Part shown: piece by piece, positions 41,203-49,454 of the stretch
Layout: every line of letters begins with the position of its first letter
Numbering within the stretch: position 1 is the stretch's first letter
Assembly (NCBI RefSeq): GCF_027912415.1
Contig: NZ_CP115175.1
Coordinates: forward strand, 2,666,001-2,730,000
DNA: 64,000 nucleotides
Direction of reading: 5' to 3'
Source: Homoserinibacter sp. YIM 151385
Lineage (GTDB): Bacteria > Actinomycetota > Actinomycetes > Actinomycetales > Microbacteriaceae
The notes under the pieces: model-generated
Database searches by the model: none
Seen by the model: the letters and a program-made list of their open reading frames with translations, nothing else
Told to the model about the DNA's origin: nothing
Translations under genes and position numbers: made by a program

Positions 41203-41976
41203 ATGGACCTCACCCAGCGACTCGCCGGCCGCACCGCCGTCATCACGGGCGGCGCGAGCGGGATCGGCCTCGCCACCGCGACGCGCTTCGCCGCGGAGGG
41301 CGCGAAGGTCGTGATCGGCGACATCGACCCGGCCTCGGGCGAGGCGGCCGCGGAGTCCGTCGGCGGCGTCTTCGTGAAGGTCGACGTCACGAGCAAGGAG
41401 GAGGTCGACCACCTCTTCGACCGTGCGGCGGAGCTCTTCGGCTCCGTCGACATCGCCTTCAACAACGCCGGCATCTCGCCGCCCGACGACGACTCGATCG
41501 AGACGACCGAGATCGAGGCCTGGGATCGCGTGCAGCAGGTCAACCTCACCTCCGTCTACCTCTGCTCGCGCGCCGCACTCCGGCACATGACGAGAGCGGG
41601 CCGGGGCTCCATCATCAACACGGCCTCCTTCGTGGCGGTCCTCGGCTCCGCGACCTCGCAGATCTCGTACACGGCCTCCAAGGGCGGCGTGCTCGCGATG
41701 ACCCGCGAGCTCGGCGTGCAGTTCGCGCGCCAGGGCGTCCGCGTCAACGCGCTCTGCCCGGGCCCGGTGAACACGCCGCTCCTCAAGGAGCTCTTCGCGA
41801 AGGACCCCGAGCGCGCCGCCCGCCGCCTCATCCACGTGCCCGTCGGGCGCTTCGCGGAGCCCGAGGAGCTCGCCGCCGCGGTGGCGTTCCTCGCGAGCGA
41901 CGACGCCTCCTTCATCACCGCCTCCACCTTCCTCGTCGACGGCGGCATCAGCTCCGCCTATGTGACGCCGCTGTAG
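41203..41976 (+). CDS. SDR family oxidoreductase
   Basis: This 257-residue classical short-chain dehydrogenase has the cofactor motif TGGASGIG (about 14-21), Asp after the second strand (GDIDPASG) favouring NAD(H), NNAGIS, and the catalytic Ser-Tyr-Lys (NTASFVAV, then YTASKGG). In this operon it could oxidise the hydroxyl of gamma-glutamyl-ethanolamide to the aldehyde taken by the dehydrogenase, a step otherwise unassigned. That role is inferred. AAGGAG lies just before the ATG. It is followed eight bases later by a FadR-type regulator. Confidence 0.88.
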   Translation: MDLTQRLAGRTAVITGGASGIGLATATRFAAEGAKVVIGDIDPASGEAAAESVGGVFVKVDVTSKEEVDHLFDRAAELFGSVDIAFNNAGISPPDDDSIETTEIEAWDRVQQVNLTSVYLCSRAALRHMTRAGRGSIINTASFVAVLGSATSQISYTASKGGVLAMTRELGVQFARQGVRVNALCPGPVNTPLLKELFAKDPERAARRLIHVPVGRFAEPEELAAAVAFLASDDASFITASTFLVDGGISSAYVTPL

Positions 41977-41984
41977 GGGTCGGG

Positions 41985-42728
41985 ATGCCGGGGGAGCCGT
42001 CGACGCCCGGCCGGGTCGCCTCCGACCCGGTCGGCGATGTCGTGTTCCGCCCGCTGCGCGCGGGGAACGCGCTCGAGGACACGGTCGCCCGGCTCATGCA
42101 GACGATCCGCCTCGGGGCCGTCGCGCCGGGCGGCGCGCTGCCGCCCGAGCGGGAGCTCGCGGCGCGCTTCACCGTGAGCCGGGACACGGTGCGCGAGGCG
42201 ATCCGGGAGCTCGCCGACGCGGGCTACCTCGTCTCGCGCCGCGGCCGCTACGGCGGCACCTTCGTGGTCGACGAGCTGCCCGTGCCGGATGCGGCGGCTG
42301 CGCCGCGCCTCGCGCGCGGCGAGCTCGAGGACGTGCTGGGGCTGCGCGAGACCCTCGAGACGGGCGCCGCGCGCGCGGCCGCGGGGCGCGCGCTCGGCGC
42401 CGACGAGCGCGAGGCGCTCTGGACCCGCTACGAGGAGACCCGGGATGCGGCGCCCCAGGAGTACCGCCGCCTCGACAGCCGGCTGCATCTCTCGATCGCG
42501 GAGCTCGCCGGCATCCCCTCGCTCGTGCCGCTCATCGCCGACAGCCGGGCGCGGAACGCGGAGCTGCTGGATGCCTTCCCGCTGCTCCCGCGCGCGATCG
42601 ACCATTCGGACGCGCAGCACGAGGCGATCGTCGTCGCGATCCTCGCGGGCCGGCCCGACCGCGCGGCGGCCGCGATGCGCGAGCACCTCGCGGGCTCGGC
42701 GCTGCTGCTGCGCGGGTTCCTCGGGTAG
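41985..42728 (+). CDS. FadR/GntR-family transcriptional regulator
   Basis: This 247-residue GntR-family regulator has a winged HTH (about 28-90) with LPPERELAARFTVSRDTVRE and the wing SRRGRYGGTFVV. A C-terminal FCD helical domain (about 105-240) has the metal and ligand pattern RLDSRLHLSIAELAG and HEAIVVAILAGRPDRA. It closes the amine-utilisation operon and is the obvious candidate to control it and the divergent permease. The operator could not be recognised with confidence in 37502-37710. Confidence 0.87.
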   Translation: MPGEPSTPGRVASDPVGDVVFRPLRAGNALEDTVARLMQTIRLGAVAPGGALPPERELAARFTVSRDTVREAIRELADAGYLVSRRGRYGGTFVVDELPVPDAAAAPRLARGELEDVLGLRETLETGAARAAAGRALGADEREALWTRYEETRDAAPQEYRRLDSRLHLSIAELAGIPSLVPLIADSRARNAELLDAFPLLPRAIDHSDAQHEAIVVAILAGRPDRAAAAMREHLAGSALLLRGFLG

Positions 42729-42788
42729 GCCGCCGCTCGTCGAGGAGCGCGCGACGCAGTCGCTCGCGTCTCGGGACGAGTCGCGGGC

Positions 42789-43301
42789 CTAGGCCTCGGG
42801 CTCGTCGCTCGGGGTGCCGCTCGGCGTCGGGATCGGCATGGGGAGCAGGTCCTCGTACTCGGGCAGCTCGCCGTCGACGACGGGGACCGGGACCTGGCGG
42901 CCTGCCTCGTCGCCGTACTGGAAGTAGACGTCGAGCAGCGAGCCGGCGGGCGCATCGATGTCGCTGAAGAGCAGCTGCCCGAGCTCGCCGTAGCCGATCC
43001 GGTTGGACCCGGGCTCGAGCGTGACGGAGACGGCGGTGCGGTCCGCGCCCTCGCCGACCTGCGCGATGAGGTCGATGGGATCGCTCGAGCGGTTGACGCC
43101 GATGAGGACGAGGTTCGCGTCGGCGCCGTCCTCGGTGACCGCGAGGATGTTGCGCAGCTGCAGGTCGCCGACGTCCGCCGAGCGCCCGTCGCTGGGGTCG
43201 TATCGGAAGGTCGTCGCCTGCGTGGTGACGAAGTTGCATCCGGCCATGCCGGTCGCGAGAAGCGCGGCGAGTGCGATGGATGCCGCGGCGCGTGCTCTCA
43301 C
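42789..43301 (-). CDS. LpqE-like lipoprotein
   Basis: This 170-residue lipoprotein has a signal peptide ending at MAGC (Cys about 22) and a beta-rich domain with DGRSADVGDLQLRNILAV, typical of LpqE/PCu(A)C-like actinobacterial lipoproteins. The C-terminus is Pro/Ser-rich (LPMPIPTPSGTPSDE). In mycobacteria lpqE is divergent from carD, and the same arrangement is seen here. GGAGGG lies close to the GTG start. A copper-chaperone role has been suggested for the fold, but the usual His/Met ligand motif is not clear. Confidence 0.75.
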   Translation of the reverse strand: MRARAAASIALAALLATGMAGCNFVTTQATTFRYDPSDGRSADVGDLQLRNILAVTEDGADANLVLIGVNRSSDPIDLIAQVGEGADRTAVSVTLEPGSNRIGYGELGQLLFSDIDAPAGSLLDVYFQYGDEAGRQVPVPVVDGELPEYEDLLPMPIPTPSGTPSDEPEA

Positions 43302-43369
43302 GGGGGACCCTCCAGAAACGTCGGTCGACAGCGCTCTCCAGCATAGTGCGCCGCGGGCGGCCGGCCGAC

Positions 43370-43383
43370 TTAGGCCCGCCTAA
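43370..43383. promoter_or_regulatory. Palindrome in the carD / lpqE divergent promoter region
   Basis: TTAGGC-CC-GCCTAA is a perfect six-base inverted repeat located about 20 bases upstream of the carD -10 box. The regulator is unknown. Confidence 0.4.
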
Positions 43384-43400
43384 CTCAAAGATCGCTGTGA

Positions 43401-43406
43401 TAGAAT
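43401..43406 (+). promoter_or_regulatory. -10 box of carD
   Basis: TAGAAT is a close match to the consensus, and a leader of about 20 bases with GGAAGGA precedes the ATG. The -35 region overlaps the TTAGGC-CC-GCCTAA palindrome. Confidence 0.5.
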
Positions 43407-43433
43407 CGCAGGTCTGCGGAAGGATACAACTCC

Positions 43434-43916
43434 ATGATCTTCGAGGTCGGCGAGACGGTCGTTTACCCCCACCACGGTGCTGCAACGATCACCGAGGTCA
43501 AGAAGCGAATCATCAAGGGCGAGGAGAAGCTCTACCTGAAGCTCAACGTCACGCAGGGAGACCTCACGATCGAGGTCCCTGCCGAGAACGTCGACCTCGT
43601 CGGCGTCCGCGACGTCATCGGCCAGGACGGCCTGGACCGCGTGTTCGAGGTGCTGCGCGCCCCCTTCACCGAGGAGCCCACCAACTGGAGCCGCCGGTAC
43701 AAGGCCAACCTCGAGAAGCTCGCCTCGGGCGATGTCATCAAGGTCTCCGAGGTCGTCCGCGACCTGTGGCGCCGCGACCAGGACCGCGGCCTCTCGGCGG
43801 GCGAGAAGCGCATGCTCGCGAAGGCGCGCCAGATCCTCGTGTCGGAGCTCGCCCTCGCCGAGAAGACGGACGAGGAGAAGGCCTCCACCGTGCTCGACGA
43901 GGTCCTCGCCTCCTGA
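43434..43916 (+). CDS. carD: CarD family transcription regulator
   Basis: This 160-residue CarD has an N-terminal RNA-polymerase-interaction Tudor-like domain (1-55: [20 protein letters not shown]) and a C-terminal helical DNA-binding domain (about 70-155) with the conserved Trp in [16 protein letters not shown]. CarD binds the polymerase beta subunit and stabilises the open complex at ribosomal and other strong promoters; it is essential in mycobacteria. It is followed 34 bases later by ispDF, a conserved neighbour. The start is supported by GGAAGGA. Confidence 0.95.
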   Translation: MIFEVGETVVYPHHGAATITEVKKRIIKGEEKLYLKLNVTQGDLTIEVPAENVDLVGVRDVIGQDGLDRVFEVLRAPFTEEPTNWSRRYKANLEKLASGDVIKVSEVVRDLWRRDQDRGLSAGEKRMLAKARQILVSELALAEKTDEEKASTVLDEVLAS

Positions 43917-43950
43917 CTCCGGCCGAGCGCCCGCTCCCGGCATCCCGATC

Positions 43951-45111
43951 GTGACCGCCCCCCGACTCGCGATCATCGTCGTGGCCGCGGGCAGCGGCAC
44001 GCGCCTCGGGCGCGAGGAGCCCAAGGCCTTCGTCGAGGTGCGCGGGCAGACGATCCTCGAACGCTGCCTGCACGGCGTGCTCGACTCGATCGAGCCCGCG
44101 CAGATCGTCGTGGTGGCGCCCGCCTCGCATCTCGCGACGGCGACCCGGATCGCACAGCGCGTCGCGGGGCCGGCCAGTGATGCGCTCTCGGTCGTCGCGG
44201 GCGGCGCGAGCCGGCAGACCTCCGTCGCGGCGGGCCTCGCGGCACTCGGCGCCGAGGTCGACACGGTGCTCGTCCACGACGCCGCGCGGGCGCTCACGCC
44301 CCCGGCGCTCATCGACCGCGTCGTCCGCGCCGTCCGCTCGAGCGGCACGGGCGTCATCCCCGCGCTCCCCGTGAGCGACACCATCAAGCGCGTCGACGGC
44401 GAGACGGTGCTCGAGACGGTCGACCGCAGCGAGCTCGTGCACGTGCAGACGCCGCAGGGCTTCCCGCGCGCCGAGCTGGATGCCGCCTACGCAGCCGCGG
44501 CGGCCGAGCACACCGACGACGCGGCGCTCTTCTCGGCCGCGGGCGGCCGCGTCATCACCGTCGAGGGCGAGGCGCGCGCCTTCAAGATCACGACCCCGTG
44601 GGATCTGCGCCGGGCGGAGAACGTGCTCGGTGTCTCGACCGGCATCCGCACGGGCGTCGGCATCGACGTGCACGCCTACGACGAGGGCTCGCCGATGTGG
44701 CTCGGCGGCCTGTACTGGCCCGACGAGCCCGGGCTGGCGGGCCACAGCGACGGGGATGCGCTCATCCACGCGATCTGCGACGCGCTGCTCTCGGCGGCCG
44801 GGCTCGGCGACCTCGGGACGCGCTTCGGCTCGAGCGCGACGGAGTACGCCGACGCGCGCAGCGAGGTCTTCCTGCGCGAGACGCTCGCCCTCGTCGACGG
44901 CGCGGGCTACGCGGTCGGCAACGTCGCGGTGCAGGTCGTCGCGAACCGCCCGCGGCTCACGGGCCGCAGGGTCGAGATCGAGACGCGGCTGACGCAGCTC
45001 CTCGGGGCGCCCGTCAGCGTCTCCGCGACGACGGCCGACGGGCTCGGCCTCAGCGGGCGCGGCGAGGGCCTCATGGCGATCGCGACGGCGCTCATCACGG
45101 CCTCCGCCTGA
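43951..45111 (+). CDS. ispDF: Bifunctional IspD/IspF isoprenoid enzyme
   Basis: This protein of 386 residues fuses two MEP-pathway enzymes. Residues 1-228 are IspD (CTP binding VVAAGSGTRLGREEPKAF; DAARAL and HVQTPQGF motifs), making CDP-methylerythritol. Residues about 230-386 are IspF (metal-binding Asp-x-His in GVGIDVHAYD, GHSDGDALIHAICDALL, and TTADGLG), making the cyclodiphosphate. Such fusions are known, although the two enzymes are not consecutive in the pathway. The GTG at 43951 is taken because it is just before the nucleotide-binding strand; no strong ribosome-binding site is visible and it probably shares the carD transcript. Confidence 0.93.
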   Translation: MTAPRLAIIVVAAGSGTRLGREEPKAFVEVRGQTILERCLHGVLDSIEPAQIVVVAPASHLATATRIAQRVAGPASDALSVVAGGASRQTSVAAGLAALGAEVDTVLVHDAARALTPPALIDRVVRAVRSSGTGVIPALPVSDTIKRVDGETVLETVDRSELVHVQTPQGFPRAELDAAYAAAAAEHTDDAALFSAAGGRVITVEGEARAFKITTPWDLRRAENVLGVSTGIRTGVGIDVHAYDEGSPMWLGGLYWPDEPGLAGHSDGDALIHAICDALLSAAGLGDLGTRFGSSATEYADARSEVFLRETLALVDGAGYAVGNVAVQVVANRPRLTGRRVEIETRLTQLLGAPVSVSATTADGLGLSGRGEGLMAIATALITASA

Positions 45112-45138
45112 GGGCAGGCGCGCCGCGGCGCGGGTCGC

Positions 45139-45603
45139 TCAGAGCGCGCGCGTCATGAACACCGAGAACGGGTTCTCCGCGTACTCGCCGAAGGGGCCGC
45201 ACTCCGCGAAGCCCTCGCTCGCGTAGAGGCGGCGCGCGGGGAGGAAGTCCTCGGGGCTGCCCGTCTCGAGCCAGAGCGTCCGCATCCCGCGCTCCCGCGC
45301 GACCTCGACGATGTGCCGCAGGATGGCGCGGCCGGCGCCCGTGCCGCGGAAGGCGTCCGCGACGCGCATCGACTTGAGCTCGCCGGCCTCCTCGTCGAGC
45401 CGCTTGAGCGCGCCGATGCCGACGAGCTCCTCGCCCGACCAGGCCGACCAGAACGTCACGTCCGCGCCGCGCAGCTCCTCGACATCGAGCGCGAAGATGC
45501 TCTCGGGCGGCGTCGAGTCGGCCATGCCGGCGAGGTGGAGGGCGACGAGCGCCCGGGTCGCCTCGCCCTCGAGGTCGTCGACGCGGAAGGCGAGCTCGGG
45601 CAT
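45139..45603 (-). CDS. GNAT family N-acetyltransferase
   Basis: This 154-residue acetyltransferase has the acetyl-CoA loop RVADAFRGTGAGRAIL (about 82-97), preceded by LKSM and followed by VARERGMRTLWLETGS. It resembles the YitI/YafP-like group of small GNATs. The substrate is unknown. TACGCT (45610-45615 on the minus strand) ends six bases before the ATG, so it is probably leaderless. It is convergent with ispDF and divergent from cysS. Confidence 0.88.
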   Translation of the reverse strand: MPELAFRVDDLEGEATRALVALHLAGMADSTPPESIFALDVEELRGADVTFWSAWSGEELVGIGALKRLDEEAGELKSMRVADAFRGTGAGRAILRHIVEVARERGMRTLWLETGSPEDFLPARRLYASEGFAECGPFGEYAENPFSVFMTRAL

Positions 45604-45609
45604 GGTGCG

Positions 45610-45615
45610 AGCGTA
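45610..45615 (-). promoter_or_regulatory. -10 box, probable leaderless promoter of the GNAT gene
   Basis: TACGCT on the minus strand is followed by six bases and the ATG at 45603. Confidence 0.45.
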
Positions 45616-45634
45616 GCCGCGCGAAGCGGCTCGT

Positions 45635-45640
45635 TAGACT
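45635..45640 (+). promoter_or_regulatory. -10 box, probable leaderless promoter of cysS
   Basis: TAGACT ends six bases before the cysS GTG at 45647, and no ribosome-binding site is present. Confidence 0.5.
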
Positions 45641-45646
45641 TCCACG

Positions 45647-47056
45647 GTGACGATCCGGCTCTACGACACGCGCGCCCAGGCCCTCCGCGACCTGGTGCCC
45701 CTCGTCGACGGCCGTGTCGGGCTCTACGTCTGCGGGCCGACGGTCCAGTCCGCGCCGCACATCGGCCACCTCCGCAGCGCCCTCGTCTACGACCTGTGGC
45801 GCCGGTGGATGTCGGCGCGCGGCCTCGAGGTGACGCTCGTCCGGAACGTGACCGACATCGACGACAAGGTGCTCGACAACGCCCGCGACGGCGAGGAGTG
45901 GTGGGCGCTCGCCTACCGCATGGAGCTCGAGTTCACGGCCGCATATGCCGCGCTCGGCATCCTGCCGCCCAGCTACGAGCCGCGGGCGACGGCGAGCATC
46001 GGCCAGATGCTGGAGCTCGTCGAGCAGCTCATCGGCCGCGGGCACGCGTACCCGGCCGAGGACGGCTCGGGCGACGTCTACTTCGATGTCCGCACCTGGT
46101 CCGAGTACGGCGCCCTCACGCGCCAGCGCCTCGAGGACATGGCGGACTCGCCCGACGCCGCGACGCGCGGCAAGCGCGACCCGCGCGACTTCGCCCTCTG
46201 GAAGGGGACGAAGCCGGGAGAGCCGGCCTCCGCCTCCTGGCCCTCGCCGTGGGGCGCGGGGCGACCGGGCTGGCACATCGAGTGCTCCGCGATGTCGCGG
46301 CGCTACCTCGGCGAGGCCTTCGACATCCACGGCGGCGGGCTCGACCTGCGCTTCCCGCACCACGAGAACGAGCTCGCGCAGTCGAGCGCCGCGGGCGACC
46401 CCTTCGCGACGCACTGGCTCCACAACGGCCTCGTCAACGTCGAGGGCCAGAAGATGTCGAAGTCGCTCGGCAACTCGGTCTTCGCAGCCGAGCTCCTCGG
46501 CGCCGCGCGGCCGATCGTGCTCCGCTACTACCTCGCGAGCGCGCACTACCGCTCGACGATCGACTATCAGACGGGCTCGCTCGCCGAGGCGACGGCCGCC
46601 TTCGAGCGGATCGAGGCCTTCCTCGACCGCACCGCATCCCAGCTCGGCGAGGGCTCGGAGGCGGGTGCGCCGCCGGTGCCGGAGGCCTTCGCGCTCGCGA
46701 TGGACGACGACCTCTCGACGCCGCAGGCCCTCGCCGTGCTCCACGAGACGGTGCGCGCCGGCAACAGCGCGCTGGACGCCGGGGATGCGGCCGCCGCGAC
46801 CCGGGCGGCCGCCGAGGTCCGCGCGATGCTGCGCGTGCTCGGCCTCGACCCGGCTGCGCCCGAGTGGGGGAGCGCCGCCGGTGACGCCGCGCAGGCGACC
46901 GCGCTCGACGCGCTCGTGCGCCGCCTCCTCGAGGACCGCGACGCCGCGCGCGCCGCCAAGGACTACGCCGCCGCCGACCGCATCCGCGAGGAGCTCTCGG
47001 CCGCCGGCATCGTGATCGACGACACGCCCGCGGGCGCGAAGTGGAGGCTGGCATGA
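45647..47056 (+). CDS. cysS: Cysteinyl-tRNA synthetase
   Basis: This 469-residue class I synthetase has the zinc Cys29 in YVCGPTVQS, the HIGH motif at 38-41 (HIGHLRSAL), further zinc ligands in WHIECSAMS and HHENE, and KMSKS in [13 protein letters not shown]. The C-terminal DALR and anticodon domains are complete. It is not MshC, since the tRNA-binding C-terminal part is present. The stop overlaps the rlmB start as ATGA; cysS-rlmB order is common in actinobacteria. Confidence 0.96.
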   Translation: MTIRLYDTRAQALRDLVPLVDGRVGLYVCGPTVQSAPHIGHLRSALVYDLWRRWMSARGLEVTLVRNVTDIDDKVLDNARDGEEWWALAYRMELEFTAAYAALGILPPSYEPRATASIGQMLELVEQLIGRGHAYPAEDGSGDVYFDVRTWSEYGALTRQRLEDMADSPDAATRGKRDPRDFALWKGTKPGEPASASWPSPWGAGRPGWHIECSAMSRRYLGEAFDIHGGGLDLRFPHHENELAQSSAAGDPFATHWLHNGLVNVEGQKMSKSLGNSVFAAELLGAARPIVLRYYLASAHYRSTIDYQTGSLAEATAAFERIEAFLDRTASQLGEGSEAGAPPVPEAFALAMDDDLSTPQALAVLHETVRAGNSALDAGDAAAATRAAAEVRAMLRVLGLDPAAPEWGSAAGDAAQATALDALVRRLLEDRDAARAAKDYAAADRIREELSAAGIVIDDTPAGAKWRLA

Positions 47057-48051
47057 CCAAGCCCGGGCGCCCCGGCGCACGCAAGACGAAGAAGGGCCCC
47101 TCGGCGGGCACCGGCGGCAACGGCCGACGCGCCCTCGAAGGAAAGGGGCCGACGCCGAAGGCGGAGGACCGCAGCTGGCACGTCGCCGGCAAGCGGAAGG
47201 CCGCGAAGGACCGGCTGGAGGCCGTCCAGGCCCGGCACGGCAAGGGGCGCCAGCAGGGGGCCGGCGGGGGCGCCGGAAGCGGCCGCGGCCGCGCGCGGAA
47301 GGCGGAGGACGGCGAGCTCGTCACCGGCCGCAACGCCGTCCTCGAGGCGCTGCGCGCCCGCATCCCGGCGAAGACGCTCTACCTCGCGACCCGCATCGAG
47401 ATGGACGACCGCGTCAAGGAGGCGCTGTCGCTCGCGCAGAAGCGCGGCATCCCCATCCTCGAGGTGATGCGCACCGAGCTCGACCGCATGGCCGGGCCCG
47501 ACGGCGTGCACCAGGGGCTCGCGATCCAGGTGCCCGCCTACCAGTACGCGCACCCCGAGGATCTGCTCGACCAGGTCGAGGAGCGCGGGCAGACCCCGCT
47601 GCTCGTCGCCCTCGACGGCGTCACCGACCCGCGCAACCTCGGCGCGATCATCCGCTCGACGGCGGCCTTCGGCGGCCACGGCGTCATCGTGCCGCAGCGC
47701 CGCTCGGTCGGGCTGACCGCCTCCGCGTGGCGCACCTCGGCGGGTGCGGCGAGCCGCATCCCCGTCGCGATGGCCTCGAACCTGACGCAGAGCCTCAAGG
47801 CGCTGAAGGACCGCGGCGTGTTCGTGCTCGGCCTCGACGGCGGCGGCGACGTGCAGCTGCCGGGGCTCGAGTTCGCGGATCGTCCCGTCGTGCTCGTCGT
47901 CGGCAGCGAGGGCAAGGGCCTCTCGCGTCTCGTCACGGAGACCTGCGACGCGATCGTGAGCATCCCGATCTCCGCCTCGACCGAGTCGCTCAACGCGGGG
48001 ATCGCGGCGAGCGTCGCCCTCTACGAGATCGCGAAGCTGCGCGGGGAGTAG
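47053..48051 (+). CDS. rlmB: 23S rRNA (guanosine-2'-O)-methyltransferase RlmB
   Basis: This SPOUT methyltransferase of 332 residues has a basic, disordered N-terminal extension of about 80 residues (Lys/Arg/Gly-rich), an L30e-like substrate-binding domain (about 85-165) and the knotted SpoU domain. The SpoU motifs are [22 protein letters not shown] and [20 protein letters not shown]. It methylates G2251 of 23S rRNA. GGAGG (47043-47047), five bases before the ATG, selects this start over an earlier GTG at 47041. Confidence 0.93.
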   Translation: MTKPGRPGARKTKKGPSAGTGGNGRRALEGKGPTPKAEDRSWHVAGKRKAAKDRLEAVQARHGKGRQQGAGGGAGSGRGRARKAEDGELVTGRNAVLEALRARIPAKTLYLATRIEMDDRVKEALSLAQKRGIPILEVMRTELDRMAGPDGVHQGLAIQVPAYQYAHPEDLLDQVEERGQTPLLVALDGVTDPRNLGAIIRSTAAFGGHGVIVPQRRSVGLTASAWRTSAGAASRIPVAMASNLTQSLKALKDRGVFVLGLDGGGDVQLPGLEFADRPVVLVVGSEGKGLSRLVTETCDAIVSIPISASTESLNAGIAASVALYEIAKLRGE

Positions 48052-48070
48052 CGCACGCGTCCCGGCGGCG

Positions 48071-49369
48071 TCAGACCTTCGACATCCAGTCGGCGTCGTC
48101 CTCGCCGTCGTCGATCCCGTCGACCGCGCCCCCGGGGATCTGGATGGCCTCCGTCTGCGGCGCGACGACCGTCATCTCGTCGCGGCGGTGGCGGAGCACG
48201 TTGTCGATGTAGTCGGTGAGCGCCTCCGCGAGGGGGATGCTGCGGCCGGACTGCTGCGACAGGAACCAGCGGTGCTCGAGCAGCTGGTGGAAGACCTCCG
48301 CCGACTCGAGCTTGCCGCGGAGCTCGCGCGGGATCGCCTGCACGACCGGCTCGAAGACCCGCATGAGCCACTCGTGGGCGACCATCTCCTCGTCCATCTC
48401 CTCGCGACCGCCGGTCGCGCGGTAGGCGTCGAGGTCGTTGAGGAGGCGGCGCGCCTGGTTCTCGCCCGCGTCGAGGCCCGAGAGCCGGAGGAGCCGACGC
48501 GAATGGTGGCCGGCATCCACGACCTTGGGCTGGATGCGGACCTCGGAGCCGTCCGCGACGGTGCGGATGGAGAGCTCCTCGATGTCGTAGCCGAGCTCGT
48601 TGAGGCGCTCGACGCGCTCGTTGATGCGCCAGCGCTCCGACTGCGGGAACACCTGCGAGCCGGTGAGCTCCGCCCAGAGGCCGCGGTAGGCGGCGACGAT
48701 GCCGTCGGCGACATCCACCGGGTCGAGGTCCTCGTCGAGGCGGCCGCCCGCCTGGAGGTCGAGCAGCTCGCCCGCGATGTTGACGCGCGCGATCTCGAGG
48801 TCGTTCTCGCGCTGCCCGTTCGAGAGCCCGCCGTCGTAGAGCTTGCCGGTCTCGGCGTCCACGAGGTAGGCGGCGAAGGCGCCGGCGTCGCGGCGGAAGA
48901 GGGTGTTCGAGAGCGAGACGTCGCCCCAGAAGAAGCCGATGAGGTGGAGGCGGGCGAGCAGCACGGCGAGGGCGTCGACGAGGCGGGTCGCGGTGTCGGG
49001 ACGCAGGGTCTGCGAGTAGAGGGCCCGGTAGGGCAGCGAGAAGCGGAGGTGCCGCGTGACGAGCACGGGCGAGAGCTCCTCGCCCTCGGCGGAGCGCCGG
49101 TTCGTGATGACCGCGACGGGGTCGACGCAGGGGATGTCCATGCGCTGGAGGGTGCGGAGCATCTCGTATTCACGGCGCGCGAGCTCCGCCGAGGTCTCCT
49201 TCACGGCGATGACGTAGCCGGCGAGGTGCGCGAAGCGCACGAGGTGGCGGGAGATGCCCTTCGGGAGGGCGACGATCGCCTCGTCCGGCCAGAGCTCCAG
49301 CGGCAGATCCCAGGGGAGGTCGAGGAGGGCGGCGTCCGGGACGGCGGCCGTGATGGCGAGGGAGGTCAT
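48071..49369 (-). CDS. DUF4032 domain protein (kinase-like)
   Basis: This 432-residue protein has an N-terminal region resembling lipopolysaccharide-kinase folds: IAVKETSAELARREYEML, then LARLHLIGFFWGDVSLSNTL, where Asp after Trp-Gly could be catalytic and Asn the metal ligand. AYLVDAETGKLYDG could hold the second acidic ligand. The C-terminal DUF4032 domain (about 225-400) contains AHEWLMRVFEPVVQAIP. The family is confined mainly to actinobacteria and is uncharacterised. AGGAGC precedes the ATG. It lies downstream of the ABC ATPase gene but is separated from it by a terminator-like hairpin only on the ATPase side. Confidence 0.88.
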   Translation of the reverse strand: MTSLAITAAVPDAALLDLPWDLPLELWPDEAIVALPKGISRHLVRFAHLAGYVIAVKETSAELARREYEMLRTLQRMDIPCVDPVAVITNRRSAEGEELSPVLVTRHLRFSLPYRALYSQTLRPDTATRLVDALAVLLARLHLIGFFWGDVSLSNTLFRRDAGAFAAYLVDAETGKLYDGGLSNGQRENDLEIARVNIAGELLDLQAGGRLDEDLDPVDVADGIVAAYRGLWAELTGSQVFPQSERWRINERVERLNELGYDIEELSIRTVADGSEVRIQPKVVDAGHHSRRLLRLSGLDAGENQARRLLNDLDAYRATGGREEMDEEMVAHEWLMRVFEPVVQAIPRELRGKLESAEVFHQLLEHRWFLSQQSGRSIPLAEALTDYIDNVLRHRRDEMTVVAPQTEAIQIPGGAVDGIDDGEDDADWMSKV

Positions 49370-49395
49370 CGTGCTCCTGGGGTCGGGGAGAACGG

Positions 49396-49429
49396 CGCTG
49401 CCGCGGCCCCCGAGGGGACCGCGGCAGCG
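49396..49429 (-). terminator. Terminator hairpin after the ABC ATPase gene
   Basis: GCTGCCGCGG (49397-49406) pairs perfectly with CCGCGGCAGC (49419-49428), extended by one outer pair and a CCCC/GGGG inner stem with one bulge. It lies 26 bases downstream of the ATPase stop on the minus strand. Confidence 0.65.
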
Positions 49430-49454
49430 TCGGGGTGCTGAGTCGCGGCGCGGC

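Noticed and set aside
35942-42728. An ethanolamine ammonia-lyase or microcompartment (eut) operon
   Set aside because: No EutB/C, EutE or shell proteins are encoded; the ligase and hydrolase point to gamma-glutamylation instead.
43370-43383. TTAGGC-CC-GCCTAA as an iron-regulator (DtxR/IdeR) box
   Set aside because: The half sites resemble TTAGG/CCTAA, but the spacing is four bases instead of nine, and neither neighbour is an iron gene.
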